Assembly: GCA_035491935.1 (NCBI GenBank)
Contig: DATJJW010000024.1
Span: 1 to 11,212, forward strand
Length of the DNA stretch: 11,212 bases
Source of the DNA: DATJJW01 sp035491935
GTDB taxonomy: Bacteria > Pseudomonadota > Alphaproteobacteria > ATCC43930 > CGMCC-115725
Reading direction: 5' to 3'
Shown: positions 1-6,224 of the stretch, piece after piece
Layout of the letters: each line of letters begins with the position of its first letter
Numbering within the stretch: position 1 is the stretch's first letter
Position numbers and translations under genes: made by a program
Notes under the pieces: model-generated
What the model was told of the DNA's origin: nothing
The model's database searches: none
What the model saw: the letters and a program-made list of their open reading frames with translations, nothing else

Positions 1-454
1 GGCCTGCATGCATGTGATGCTTCAGGTCGCGCATCTGGTCGTGGCCTTCGCGGACCGAGATATAGGCGCGGCTGACCAGGTCGCGCACCGGCGCCGACAA
101 TTCCTGGTCGGCAAAGGCTCTCTCGTATTTGGCCTTGATGCGGTCCTCGCCGGATTCAACGGCGTCGACCACCGTCTGGTCATCGCCAAATAGCGAACTC
201 TTAAGGTTGAGGAAGGTGCGATGGGCCTTGCCCATCATGGTACCCGAAACTTCGGGCTTGCCGCCGAGGAGCCGGCGCACCTCCGTCTGAAGCTCCGCCG
301 TCACCTGCTTGCGCTCGATGGAGCGGGCGCCGAACAGGGTCTTGAAACGCGGATTCTTCACATCCTTGGTGGCTTCGTCATAGCCGTGAGCGCTGTCGAG
401 CGTGACCTCGATGAGATCGTTCAGCACGTCGATGTCATGCCGGTTGCTCGCCAT
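1..454 (-). CDS. PA2169-family four-helix-bundle protein (DUF2383), 3' end cut by window edge
   Basis: I translated this by hand because no stop lies inside the window. ATG at 454-452 follows a strong Shine-Dalgarno (AAGGAGG at 466-460, 5-base spacing) and opens a frame of 151 codons to the left edge. The product begins MASNRHDIDVLNDLIEVTLD, with GYDEA at residues 24-28. This is the typical opening of PA2169-family proteins, ferritin-like four-helix bundles of about 145-150 residues, so probably only a few residues are missing. Charged helices follow (about 34-63, 92-116, 120-147), with a His-rich end (HHMHA, 146-150). There is no signal peptide or membrane segment, so it should be cytosolic. 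The family has no firmly established function; members are often linked to stress. Its leader can fold over the Shine-Dalgarno (separate entry). Family call confident; function unknown. Confidence 0.85.
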   Translation of the reverse strand, partial: MASNRHDIDVLNDLIEVTLDSAHGYDEATKDVKNPRFKTLFGARSIERKQVTAELQTEVRRLLGGKPEVSGTMMGKAHRTFLNLKSSLFGDDQTVVDAVESGEDRIKAKYERAFADQELSAPVRDLVSRAYISVREGHDQMRDLKHHMHAG

Positions 455-462
455 GATTTCCT

Positions 463-509
463 CCTTGTTCAAACCGGCCTCGTTCGCACGAGGCTCCATC
501 AGAACAAGG
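463..509 (-). promoter_or_regulatory. Nested hairpin leader that pairs with the Shine-Dalgarno of the DUF2383 gene
   Basis: Two perfect inverted repeats are nested in the 5' leader. The outer arms are CCTTGTTC (509-502, minus strand) and GAACAAGG (470-463), an 8-bp stem. The inner arms are GCCTCGT (494-488) and ACGAGGC (483-477), a 7-bp stem with a 4-base loop. The internal loops between them are 7 and 6 bases. The last four bases of the outer arm, AAGG, are the first half of the AAGGAGG Shine-Dalgarno, so folding would block part of the ribosome site. This suggests translational control, for example a thermosensor or a protein- or sRNA-responsive switch. The regulatory role is inference; the pairing is visible. 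I saw no convincing -35/-10 pair upstream. Confidence 0.5.
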
Positions 510-533
510 CATGGCCCGACGAACCGGTTGCAT

Positions 534-634
534 TAGAGCCGATCCGATCAGGCCGATATGACCTGATCGACGAATCGGTCTCTAAGTATATGAATCAGAT
601 CACGTCTATTCGGCTTGAAATCATCGTGATCTAG
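534..634 (+). repeat. Structured intergenic repeat, copy 1
   Basis: About 101 bp running from TAGAGCC (534-540) to CTAG (631-634). It matches copy 2 at 10841-10942 in the same orientation. The 31-base core (572-602) has 24 identities with 10863-10893, including two GAATC sites 20 bases apart in both copies and the shared end TGAATCAGATCA. An 8-bp inverted repeat, AGATCACG (597-604) with CGTGATCT (625-632), follows the core. A second hairpin, CGATCAGG (545-552) with CCTGATCG (562-569), precedes it. The right arm overlaps the stop codon of the minus-strand TANGO2-family gene, so it may also act as that gene's 3' hairpin, but no T-tract follows. It is not a named family that I recognise. Confidence 0.6.
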
Positions 635-1383
635 CCGGCGAGCGGGATTTCCTGCCACTCGACCTCGGCTTCCGAGGCCTTGGCAAAGCGCCAGACCGGC
701 GGCACGTCGCGGCCGACGGCGGGCAGCGCCAGCAGACTGTGGCTGACCGTGCCGAAGCCGCTGGCACGCAGGAAGGCCAGGGAGCCCTCCTCGCCATGGG
801 CGGAATCGCCCTGCCGGTCGGTCAGCAATTCGGCCCATTCACGCCAATCGTCGGCATCGGGATCAGGCATGCGGACGGCGCGGAAACGGCTGAGATAGCG
901 GCCGATGCGCGGATTGGCGAGATCGTTGAGGTCACGCTCCGCCAGCATGCTGATGCCCTCGGGCAGTTTTTCGACCACGATCGGCCCGGTACCGGTATGG
1001 GCCAGCCAAAAGGCGTCGCGATTATCGGCCACTACCAGGTTGAACGGCCGATAGGCTTCGGGGTCGAGATGAACGAGAGCCGCGGCGGCATCCGCCGCAT
1101 CGACATGGTCGAGTGCCTCCAGCACGATCTCGCCGCGCGAGCGCTTGCCGGTGGCCGGGCCCAACGTACCCTTGCGGTTGAGGATGGCGGCGGTCAGACC
1201 GTGTTCATTGACCCCCATCCAGGAGCCGCCGGCCACATGGTCGAGACCGGCCACCACCTCCGGCCGCTCCGGCCAATGGCGGCCGGGCGCCGCCCATGGC
1301 CGGTCGATCATCTCATCGCGGTTGGCGCCCACGACCAGCGGCCACGCATGGCCCGGTCGGCGCGCTACCACGATCGTGCACAT
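631..1383 (-). CDS. NRDE/TANGO2 family protein
   Basis: A 250-residue protein starting MCTIVVARRP, with the diagnostic GANRDE at residues 19-24 and GGSWMGVNEHGLTAAILNR at 52-70. These features define the TANGO2 (transport and Golgi organisation 2 homologue, 'NRDE') family. Cys2 right after the initiator Met is typical and suggests an Ntn-hydrolase-like fold with a processed N-terminal Cys, though activity in bacteria is not established. Eukaryotic relatives are implicated in haem trafficking and lipid or mitochondrial metabolism. There is no signal peptide, so it is probably cytosolic. Length is normal for the family. The start ATG shares its A with the purB stop (TGATG), a one-base overlap, so translation is probably coupled and both genes sit on one mRNA. 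Its stop lies in the arm of repeat copy 1. Family call strong; role in this cell unknown. Confidence 0.88.
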   Translation of the reverse strand: MCTIVVARRPGHAWPLVVGANRDEMIDRPWAAPGRHWPERPEVVAGLDHVAGGSWMGVNEHGLTAAILNRKGTLGPATGKRSRGEIVLEALDHVDAADAAAALVHLDPEAYRPFNLVVADNRDAFWLAHTGTGPIVVEKLPEGISMLAERDLNDLANPRIGRYLSRFRAVRMPDPDADDWREWAELLTDRQGDSAHGEEGSLAFLRASGFGTVSHSLLALPAVGRDVPPVWRFAKASEAEVEWQEIPLAG

Positions 1384-2690
1384 CAGCCCCGAACCTTGGT
1401 GTCGAATACCCTGGCGAAGATCGTGTCGACGCGGGCGGTGTGATGCGCCTCGTCGAACAGCGCCTCGATAGCCTTGTCGTTCAGCACGCCCGTCACCTCC
1501 TTGTCGGCCTTCAGCAGGTCGAGGAAATTGCCCTCTCCGCGCCAGGCTGGCATGGCGTTGCGCTGAACGGCGGCGTATGACGCCTCACGGCTCAAGCCCG
1601 CCTGAGTCAGCGCCAGCAGCACGCGCTGCGAATGCACGAGGCCGCCCAGGCTATCGAGATTGGCGCGCATGCGCTCCGGATAGACCACCAGCTTGTCGAC
1701 GACGGCGGTCAGCCGCGCCAACGCGAAATCGAGCGCCACGGTGGTGTCCGGCGCCAGCAGGCGCTCGACCGAGGAATGCGAGATGTCGCGCTCGTGCCAG
1801 AGCGCCACATTCTCCATGAACGGCATGACCGCACCACGCACCACACGGGCGAGGCCGGTCAGATTCTCGGTCAGTACCGGGTTGCGCTTATGCGGCATGG
1901 CCGACGAGCCCTTCTGGCCGGGCGAGAAGAACTCCTCCGCCTCGCGCACTTCGGTGCGCTGCAGATGACGAATCTCGATGGCCAGCCGCTCGATCGACGA
2001 GGCGATGACGCCCAGCACGGCGAAGAACTGTGCATGGCGGTCGCGCGGAATGACCTGCGTCGAGACCGGCTCCGGCGTCAGGCCCAGCTTGGCCGCGACA
2101 TGCTCCTCCACCCGCGGGTCGATCTGGGCGAAGGTACCGACGGCTCCGGAGATGGCGCAGGTCGCGACCTCGGCGCGCGCATCTTCCAACCGCTTGCGGT
2201 TGCGCAGGAATTCGGCGTAGTGGCCGGCGAGCTTCAGGCCGAACGTCGTGGGCTCGGCATGGATGCCGTGGCTGCGGCCGACGGTCATGGTGTATTTGTG
2301 CTCGATCGCCCGACGCTTCAGCGCCTCCAGCAGCGCATCGAGATCGGCCAGCAGAATGTCGGCCGCCTGCTTCAGCTGCACCGCCAGGCAGGTGTCGAGC
2401 ACGTCGCTGGATGTCATGCCCTGGTGGACGAACCGCGCCTCCGGCCCGACATGCTCGGCGAGGTTGGTCAGGAAGGCGATGACGTCGTGCTTGGTCTCGC
2501 GCTCGATCTCGTCGATGCGCGCGATCTCCCACGCACCGCGCTCCCAGACGGCCTTGGCCGCCTCCTTCGGGATGACGCCGAGCTCGGCCTGCGCGTCGCA
2601 GGCATGGGCCTCGATCTCGAACCAGATGCGGAAACGGTTTTCCGGTTCCCAGATGGCGGCCATGGCAGGGCGGCTGTAACGCGGGATCAT
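1383..2690 (-). CDS. purB: Adenylosuccinate lyase
   Basis: A 435-residue lyase of the fumarase/aspartase superfamily. It cleaves SAICAR to AICAR plus fumarate, and adenylosuccinate to AMP plus fumarate. The signature SSAMPHKRNP spans residues 262-271 and carries the catalytic-loop Ser. Other conserved blocks are TKHDV (67-71), the QGMTSSD substrate-binding block (90-96) and GRSHGIHAEPTTFG (138-151), whose His141 matches the family's general acid. I chose the ATG at 2690 (MIPRYSRP) because it matches the family N-terminus; the open frame continues to 2759 but runs into the tRNA-Leu gene. A weak AGAAG Shine-Dalgarno precedes it. Only 39 bases separate it from the tRNA 3' end, so it may be co-transcribed with the tRNA. 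It is followed by the TANGO2-family gene with a one-base overlap. It is unlinked in orientation from the purCSQL cluster. Confidence 0.97.
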   Translation of the reverse strand: MIPRYSRPAMAAIWEPENRFRIWFEIEAHACDAQAELGVIPKEAAKAVWERGAWEIARIDEIERETKHDVIAFLTNLAEHVGPEARFVHQGMTSSDVLDTCLAVQLKQAADILLADLDALLEALKRRAIEHKYTMTVGRSHGIHAEPTTFGLKLAGHYAEFLRNRKRLEDARAEVATCAISGAVGTFAQIDPRVEEHVAAKLGLTPEPVSTQVIPRDRHAQFFAVLGVIASSIERLAIEIRHLQRTEVREAEEFFSPGQKGSSAMPHKRNPVLTENLTGLARVVRGAVMPFMENVALWHERDISHSSVERLLAPDTTVALDFALARLTAVVDKLVVYPERMRANLDSLGGLVHSQRVLLALTQAGLSREASYAAVQRNAMPAWRGEGNFLDLLKADKEVTGVLNDKAIEALFDEAHHTARVDTIFARVFDTKVRG

Positions 2691-2729
2691 CGAACTTCTT
2701 TCAGAATCTTGGGCAACGGAAGAAGGCGC

Positions 2730-2814
2730 TGGTGAGGACGGCGGGAATCGAACCCGCATGGCCGAAGCCGTTGAATTTTAAGTCCAATGTGTCTACCAGT
2801 TCCACCACGTCCTC
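2730..2814 (-). tRNA. tRNA-Leu(UAA)
   Basis: The minus strand folds as a class II tRNA. The acceptor stem is GAGGACG (2814-2808) with CGTCCTC (2740-2734), followed by discriminator A (2733) and an encoded CCA (2732-2730). The anticodon stem TTGGA/TTCAA encloses the loop CTTAAAA, giving anticodon UAA, which reads UUA and by wobble UUG. The long variable arm is GGC-TTCG-GCC, as expected for leucine. The T arm is GCGGG-TTCGATT-CCCGC. No intron or mismatch is visible in the acceptor or T stems. It reads in the same direction as purB, 39 bases upstream of its start. Confidence 0.95.
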
Positions 2815-2854
2815 TTAGGACACCGGCGCCTAGGCTTCTGGTAGCACCGCCCGT

Positions 2855-2889
2855 CCCCGCCGCCAAGCGTCAGTAGGCGCAGGGCGGGG
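2855..2889 (-). terminator. Possible 3' hairpin after the CinA-like gene
   Basis: Just after the stop of the CinA-like gene, on the minus strand, CCCCGCC (2889-2883) can pair with GGCGGGG (2861-2855). A short inner GCC/GGC extension is possible. The stem is very GC-rich, but no T-run follows in the direction of transcription, so it would be at best a weak or Rho-assisted terminator separating this gene from the tRNA-Leu. The 76-base gap 2815-2890 otherwise shows no promoter I can defend for the tRNA. Confidence 0.3.
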
Positions 2890-2890
2890 T

Positions 2891-3682
2891 TCAGCTATAG
2901 ACATCCTCCAGCACCATGCCGCCCAGCCGCACGATCATGGCGACGACCTCGTCGCCGGCGCGCGCCAGCTGCGCCTCGACCGTGCCGCGCAGCACCAGAT
3001 TGACCGCAAAGCCCTGCGAGATCCACACTGGGTAGGAGCCGATGTCGAGCTGCGGCCAGACATTCTGGATGTCTTCCAGGTCCTTCGCCATGGCGCCTTC
3101 GGGCAGGTTGCATTGGATGGAACGGCTCATGGTCCGGGCGCCACCGACCAGCTGCGGGCGCAGGCTCTGGAACATCGCCTGGGCGATCACCGGCACACCG
3201 GCCAGCACGAAGACATTGCCGATACGGAAACCGGGGGCAGCCGAGACCGGATTGTCGACCAGCGTCGCCCCTTTCGGCACATGGGCCATACGCAGCCGCG
3301 CCTCGTTCAGCGGGTGCTTGATCCGCGCCTCCAGCCGGGCCCTGGCCTCTTCGTTCAGCACCAGCGGCACGCCGAAGGCCTTGGCGACGGAAGGCCCGGT
3401 GATATCGTCATGGGTGGGGCCGATGCCGCCCGTGGTGAACACGTAGTCGTATTTCACCCGCATCTCGTTGACCGTGGCGACGATCGTCGCCTCGATATCG
3501 GGGATGACCCGTGCCTCGCTCATCTTGATGCCGGCATCGTTGAGGGCGGCGGCCAGGAACGACAGATTGGCGTCCTTGGTCCGGCCGGACAGGATTTCGT
3601 TGCCGATGATGATGAGACAGGCGGTGACCGGCTTTTCGGCCGTGTGGTCCGCGCGGAGCGCTTGATCGTTCTCGGTCGTCAT
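2891..3682 (-). CDS. CinA-type molybdopterin-binding (MoCF) domain protein
   Basis: A 263-residue protein with an N-terminal MoCF/MoaB-like domain. ACLIIIGNEILSGRTKDANL lies at residues 21-40 and TTGGIGPTHDD at 83-93, the two glycine-rich motifs of the CinA N-terminal (competence/damage-inducible) family. Full-length CinA is about 410 residues and ends in a PncC-type NMN amidohydrolase domain. That domain is absent here; the last 80 or so residues are a small alpha/beta tail. This short form is common in alphaproteobacteria, where its substrate is unproven. Nucleotide pyrophosphatase activity on ADP-ribose is known for some CinA N-terminal (COG1058) domains. The first 19 residues look like a poorly conserved extension, and no clear Shine-Dalgarno precedes the ATG, so the exact start is uncertain. 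It is divergent from sfsA. Family call strong; function tentative. Confidence 0.88.
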   Translation of the reverse strand: MTTENDQALRADHTAEKPVTACLIIIGNEILSGRTKDANLSFLAAALNDAGIKMSEARVIPDIEATIVATVNEMRVKYDYVFTTGGIGPTHDDITGPSVAKAFGVPLVLNEEARARLEARIKHPLNEARLRMAHVPKGATLVDNPVSAAPGFRIGNVFVLAGVPVIAQAMFQSLRPQLVGGARTMSRSIQCNLPEGAMAKDLEDIQNVWPQLDIGSYPVWISQGFAVNLVLRGTVEAQLARAGDEVVAMIVRLGGMVLEDVYS

Positions 3683-3764
3683 GATCGTTCAAACTACGCG
3701 CGAGGCACGGATCGCGGCAAGGCCGTTGCAGCCCTCCGGTGCTGCGATTATCAACGCCCTCGCC

Positions 3765-4466
3765 ATGCTCTATCCCAAGCCCCTCGTACGAGCCCTGCTC
3801 CTTCGCCGCTACAAGCGCTTCCTGGCCGACATACGCTTTGAGGATGGCAGCGAAGCCGTCGCCCATTGCGCCAACCCAGGCTCCATGCTGGGGCTGGCCG
3901 AGCCGGGCACGACCGTCTGGCTGCTGCCGGCTACAGGCCCAGGCCGCAAGCTCGCCTGGTCGTGGGAGCTGGTCGATGCCGGCACCTCGCTGGTCGGCAT
4001 CAACACCGGCCACGCCAACCGCTTGGCCGAGGAAGCGATCCTGGCCGGCACCATTCCGGCGCTCTCAGGATACGACACGCTCAGACGCGAGGTGCGCTAC
4101 GGGGAAAGCTCGCGCGTCGATTTCGTGCTGGAAACCCCAGGCCGCCCCATCTGTTATGTCGAGGTCAAGAGCGTCACCTTGAGCCGGCAGCCGGGCTTGG
4201 CCGAATTCCCCGATACAGCCACGGCGCGGGGACTGAAGCATTTGAACGAATTGGCGGCGATGGCAGTGGCGGGCGCCCGGGCCGTGCTGCTCTACATCAT
4301 CCAGCGCGGCGACTGCACCGGTTTCGCCTATACCGCCGACCTCGACCCTGCCTATATGGCGGCGGCACGGCGGGTGCACGCGGCCGGCGTCGAGGTGCTA
4401 TGCCATGGGTGCCGGGTCGCCCCCGAGGGAATCGTTGTCTCGAACGCGCTACCGCTGCTTATATAA
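3765..4466 (+). CDS. sfsA: SfsA family DNA-binding/nuclease-like protein
   Basis: A 233-residue SfsA homologue, close to the 234 of E. coli. The family was named for 'sugar fermentation stimulation' and binds DNA non-specifically. Its fold combines an N-terminal OB-like part with a PD-(D/E)XK nuclease-like part. Visible marks are LLLRRYKRFLADI (residues 11-23), HCANPGSM (34-41), SRVDF (116-120) and YVEVKSVTL (131-139). Asp119, Glu133 and Lys135 fit the PD-(D/E)XK active-site pattern. I chose the ATG at 3765 because MLYPKPLVRALLLRRYKRF matches the family start. An in-frame ATG at 3681 would add 28 residues and its start codon would overlap that of the divergent CinA-like gene. Neither start has a clear Shine-Dalgarno. 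It lies 58 bases before map, a conserved neighbour in many alphaproteobacteria. Confidence 0.93.
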   Translation: MLYPKPLVRALLLRRYKRFLADIRFEDGSEAVAHCANPGSMLGLAEPGTTVWLLPATGPGRKLAWSWELVDAGTSLVGINTGHANRLAEEAILAGTIPALSGYDTLRREVRYGESSRVDFVLETPGRPICYVEVKSVTLSRQPGLAEFPDTATARGLKHLNELAAMAVAGARAVLLYIIQRGDCTGFAYTADLDPAYMAAARRVHAAGVEVLCHGCRVAPEGIVVSNALPLLI

Positions 4467-4524
4467 ATGAAACACATGGTTTAAGGACGGCCGCTCGCCG
4501 GTCGCCCCTCTTTAGGACCGTTGC

Positions 4525-5355
4525 ATGCCCAATGACCAGTTAGCCGCCGATGTGGAGCGTTACGAATCCCGGCGGATCGTCCTTCATCCCTCGGCCAGCT
4601 TCGAGCCGATGCGCGTGGCCGGCCGGCTCGCGGCTGAGGTGCTGGACTACATCACTCCCTTCGTCGTGCCTGGCGTCACCACCGAGCGGCTCGACCAGCT
4701 CTGCCATGATTTCATCGTCGACCACGGCGCGATTCCGGCCTGCCTCAACTATCGCGGCTTTCCGAAATCGATCTGCACCTCGATCAACCACGTCGTCTGC
4801 CATGGCATTCCCGGCGAACGGAAATTGATAGACGGCGATATCCTCAATATCGACGTCACCGTGATCATCGATGGCTGGCATGGCGACACCAACCGAACCT
4901 ACCTCGTCGGCGACAAGGTGCCTCTGAAGGCGCGCAAGCTGGTCGATGTGACCTATGAGGCGCTGATGAAGGCGATCTCCATCGTCAAACCGGGCATCAA
5001 GCTGGGCGCCATCGGCCATGCCATCCAGAGCTATGTCGAGCCGATGCGCTATTCCGTGGTGCGCGACTTCTGCGGCCACGGCATCGGCCGGGTATTTCAT
5101 ACCGACCCGCATGTCCTGCATTACGGCCGCCCCAACGAGGGCATCGAGCTGAAGGCCGGCATGTTCTTCACCATCGAACCGATGATCAATGCTGGCAGGC
5201 CGGAAGTGAAGATCCTGTCCGACGGCTGGACCGCCGTGACCAAGGACAAGTCGCTTTCCGCCCAGTTCGAGCACACGGTGGGCGTGACCGAAGATGGCTG
5301 CGAGATCTTTACCCTCTCGCCCAAGGACTTCACCAAACCGCCCTACCCCGTCTAA
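4525..5355 (+). CDS. map: Type I methionine aminopeptidase
   Basis: A 276-residue cytosolic metalloprotease that removes the initiator Met from nascent proteins. All canonical residues are present: substrate-binding His93 (VCHGIPG) and metal ligands Asp110 and Asp121 (GDILNIDVTV ... HGDTNRT), His185 (CGHGIG), Glu218 (FTIEPM) and Glu249 (QFEHTV), plus His192. Spacing follows the E. coli enzyme, with a 13-14-residue longer N-terminus. There is no zinc-finger or SH3-binding extension, so it is the bacterial type Ia form. The ATG at 4525 follows TTAGGA with about 8 bases spacing. The 58-base gap after sfsA has no obvious terminator, so sfsA, map and radC may be one transcript. radC starts 19 bases after its stop. 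Confidence 0.97.
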   Translation: MPNDQLAADVERYESRRIVLHPSASFEPMRVAGRLAAEVLDYITPFVVPGVTTERLDQLCHDFIVDHGAIPACLNYRGFPKSICTSINHVVCHGIPGERKLIDGDILNIDVTVIIDGWHGDTNRTYLVGDKVPLKARKLVDVTYEALMKAISIVKPGIKLGAIGHAIQSYVEPMRYSVVRDFCGHGIGRVFHTDPHVLHYGRPNEGIELKAGMFFTIEPMINAGRPEVKILSDGWTAVTKDKSLSAQFEHTVGVTEDGCEIFTLSPKDFTKPPYPV

Positions 5356-5374
5356 GGACCTGCGGCTTCAAGCG

Positions 5375-6088
5375 ATGGCGAAGCAAGCACCTGAGCCCCA
5401 AGCCTCCGAACCAAAACCGCATTACCACGGCCATCGCCAACGCCTGCGCGAACGCTTCCTCGCCAGCGGTCCGGATAGCCTGGCGGATTACGAGCTGCTG
5501 GAGCTGCTGCTGTTCTCCGCCAAGCCGCGTCAGGACGTGAAGCCGCTGGCCAAGGACCTCATCAAGCGGTTCGGCAGCTTCGCCGGCGTGCTGCATGCCG
5601 ATGTTGCGACCTTGGCCGAAATGCCGGGACTGGGCGAGACCAGCGCCACCCTGATCAAGACGGTCGAGGCCTGCATCAACCGCACTTTGCGTGAAGAGGT
5701 GCGCAAGCGCCCGGTGCTGTCGTCCTGGCAGAAGCTGCTCGATTACTGCTCGGCCACCATGAGCCATGCCAAGGTCGAATCCTTCCGCCTGCTGTTCCTC
5801 GACCGGCAGAACGGCCTGATCGCCGACGAGGTGCAACAGACCGGCACCGTCGACCATACCCCGGTCTATCCGCGTGAGGTGGTGCGCTGCGGGCTTGAGC
5901 TGGGTGCCTCGGCCTTCATCATGGTGCACAACCACCCCTCGGGCGATCCGACCCCGTCGCGTGCGGATATCGAGATGACACGGACGGTACGCGATGCGAC
6001 CAAGGCCGTCGGGCTCGAACTGCACGACCACCTGATCATCGGCAGCGGCGGCCGGCATTCGAGCCTGAGGAGCCTGGGGCTGCTCTAA
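5375..6088 (+). CDS. radC: RadC family (UPF0758) JAB/MPN-domain protein
   Basis: A 237-residue RadC/YsnA-family protein. An N-terminal helical part includes SLADYELLELLLFSAKPRQD (residues 35-54), then a helix-hairpin-helix (AEMPGLGETSA, 81-91), then a JAB/MPN metalloprotease-like domain. The JAMM signature is intact: HNHPSGDPTPSRAD at 185-198, giving His185, His187, Ser195 and Asp198, with Glu168 upstream as the likely catalytic acid (PREVVRCG). The radC name comes from an E. coli allele now attributed to recG, so a DNA-repair role should not be assumed. I chose the ATG at 5375 over an in-frame ATG at 5294 inside map; the family N-terminus before HGHRQRLRERF is short. It ends the sfsA-map-radC run. 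The next 136 bases hold the upstream region of the unknown gene. Confidence 0.95.
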   Translation: MAKQAPEPQASEPKPHYHGHRQRLRERFLASGPDSLADYELLELLLFSAKPRQDVKPLAKDLIKRFGSFAGVLHADVATLAEMPGLGETSATLIKTVEACINRTLREEVRKRPVLSSWQKLLDYCSATMSHAKVESFRLLFLDRQNGLIADEVQQTGTVDHTPVYPREVVRCGLELGASAFIMVHNHPSGDPTPSRADIEMTRTVRDATKAVGLELHDHLIIGSGGRHSSLRSLGLL

Positions 6089-6131
6089 CGAAGTAGCGCC
6101 ATCGCCGAATTCCGCCCTTTGCGGCATACAC

Positions 6132-6146
6132 GTAACCGACGGTTAA
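6132..6146. promoter_or_regulatory. CtrA-like box upstream of the unknown gene
   Basis: GTAA-N7-TTAA, read in either direction as TTAA-N7-TTAC, matches the alphaproteobacterial CtrA consensus TTAA-N7-TTAA at 7 of 8 positions. It also forms a 13-base dyad, TAACCG-A-CGGTTA (6133-6145). It lies 78 bases before the ATG at 6225, in the only sizeable gap between radC and that gene, so it is well placed for control. CtrA is the response regulator that drives cell-cycle and motility genes. Such 8-base patterns do arise by chance, so this is a candidate. I found no firm -35/-10 beside it. Confidence 0.35.
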
Positions 6147-6224
6147 CAATCCTACGGCTAAGTTTGGCTCTTGGTCGGTGGTACTTCGATTAAGCTAGTA
6201 CCCTCATTGGGGTGAAGGTCGTTG

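Noticed and set aside
1632..2735. 367-codon open frame on the plus strand opposite purB
   Set aside because: Low-complexity Arg/Gly/Asp/His-rich product exactly antisense to a clear purB. It even runs into the tRNA region, so it is a shadow.
2691..2759. N-terminal extension of purB to an ATG at 2759
   Set aside because: The extension would be encoded within the tRNA-Leu gene and matches no PurB N-terminus; MIPRYSRP at 2690 fits the family.
5294..5374. Upstream ATG giving RadC 27 extra residues
   Set aside because: It lies inside map in another frame, and the added residues look like out-of-frame translation of map. The ATG at 5375 suits the family.
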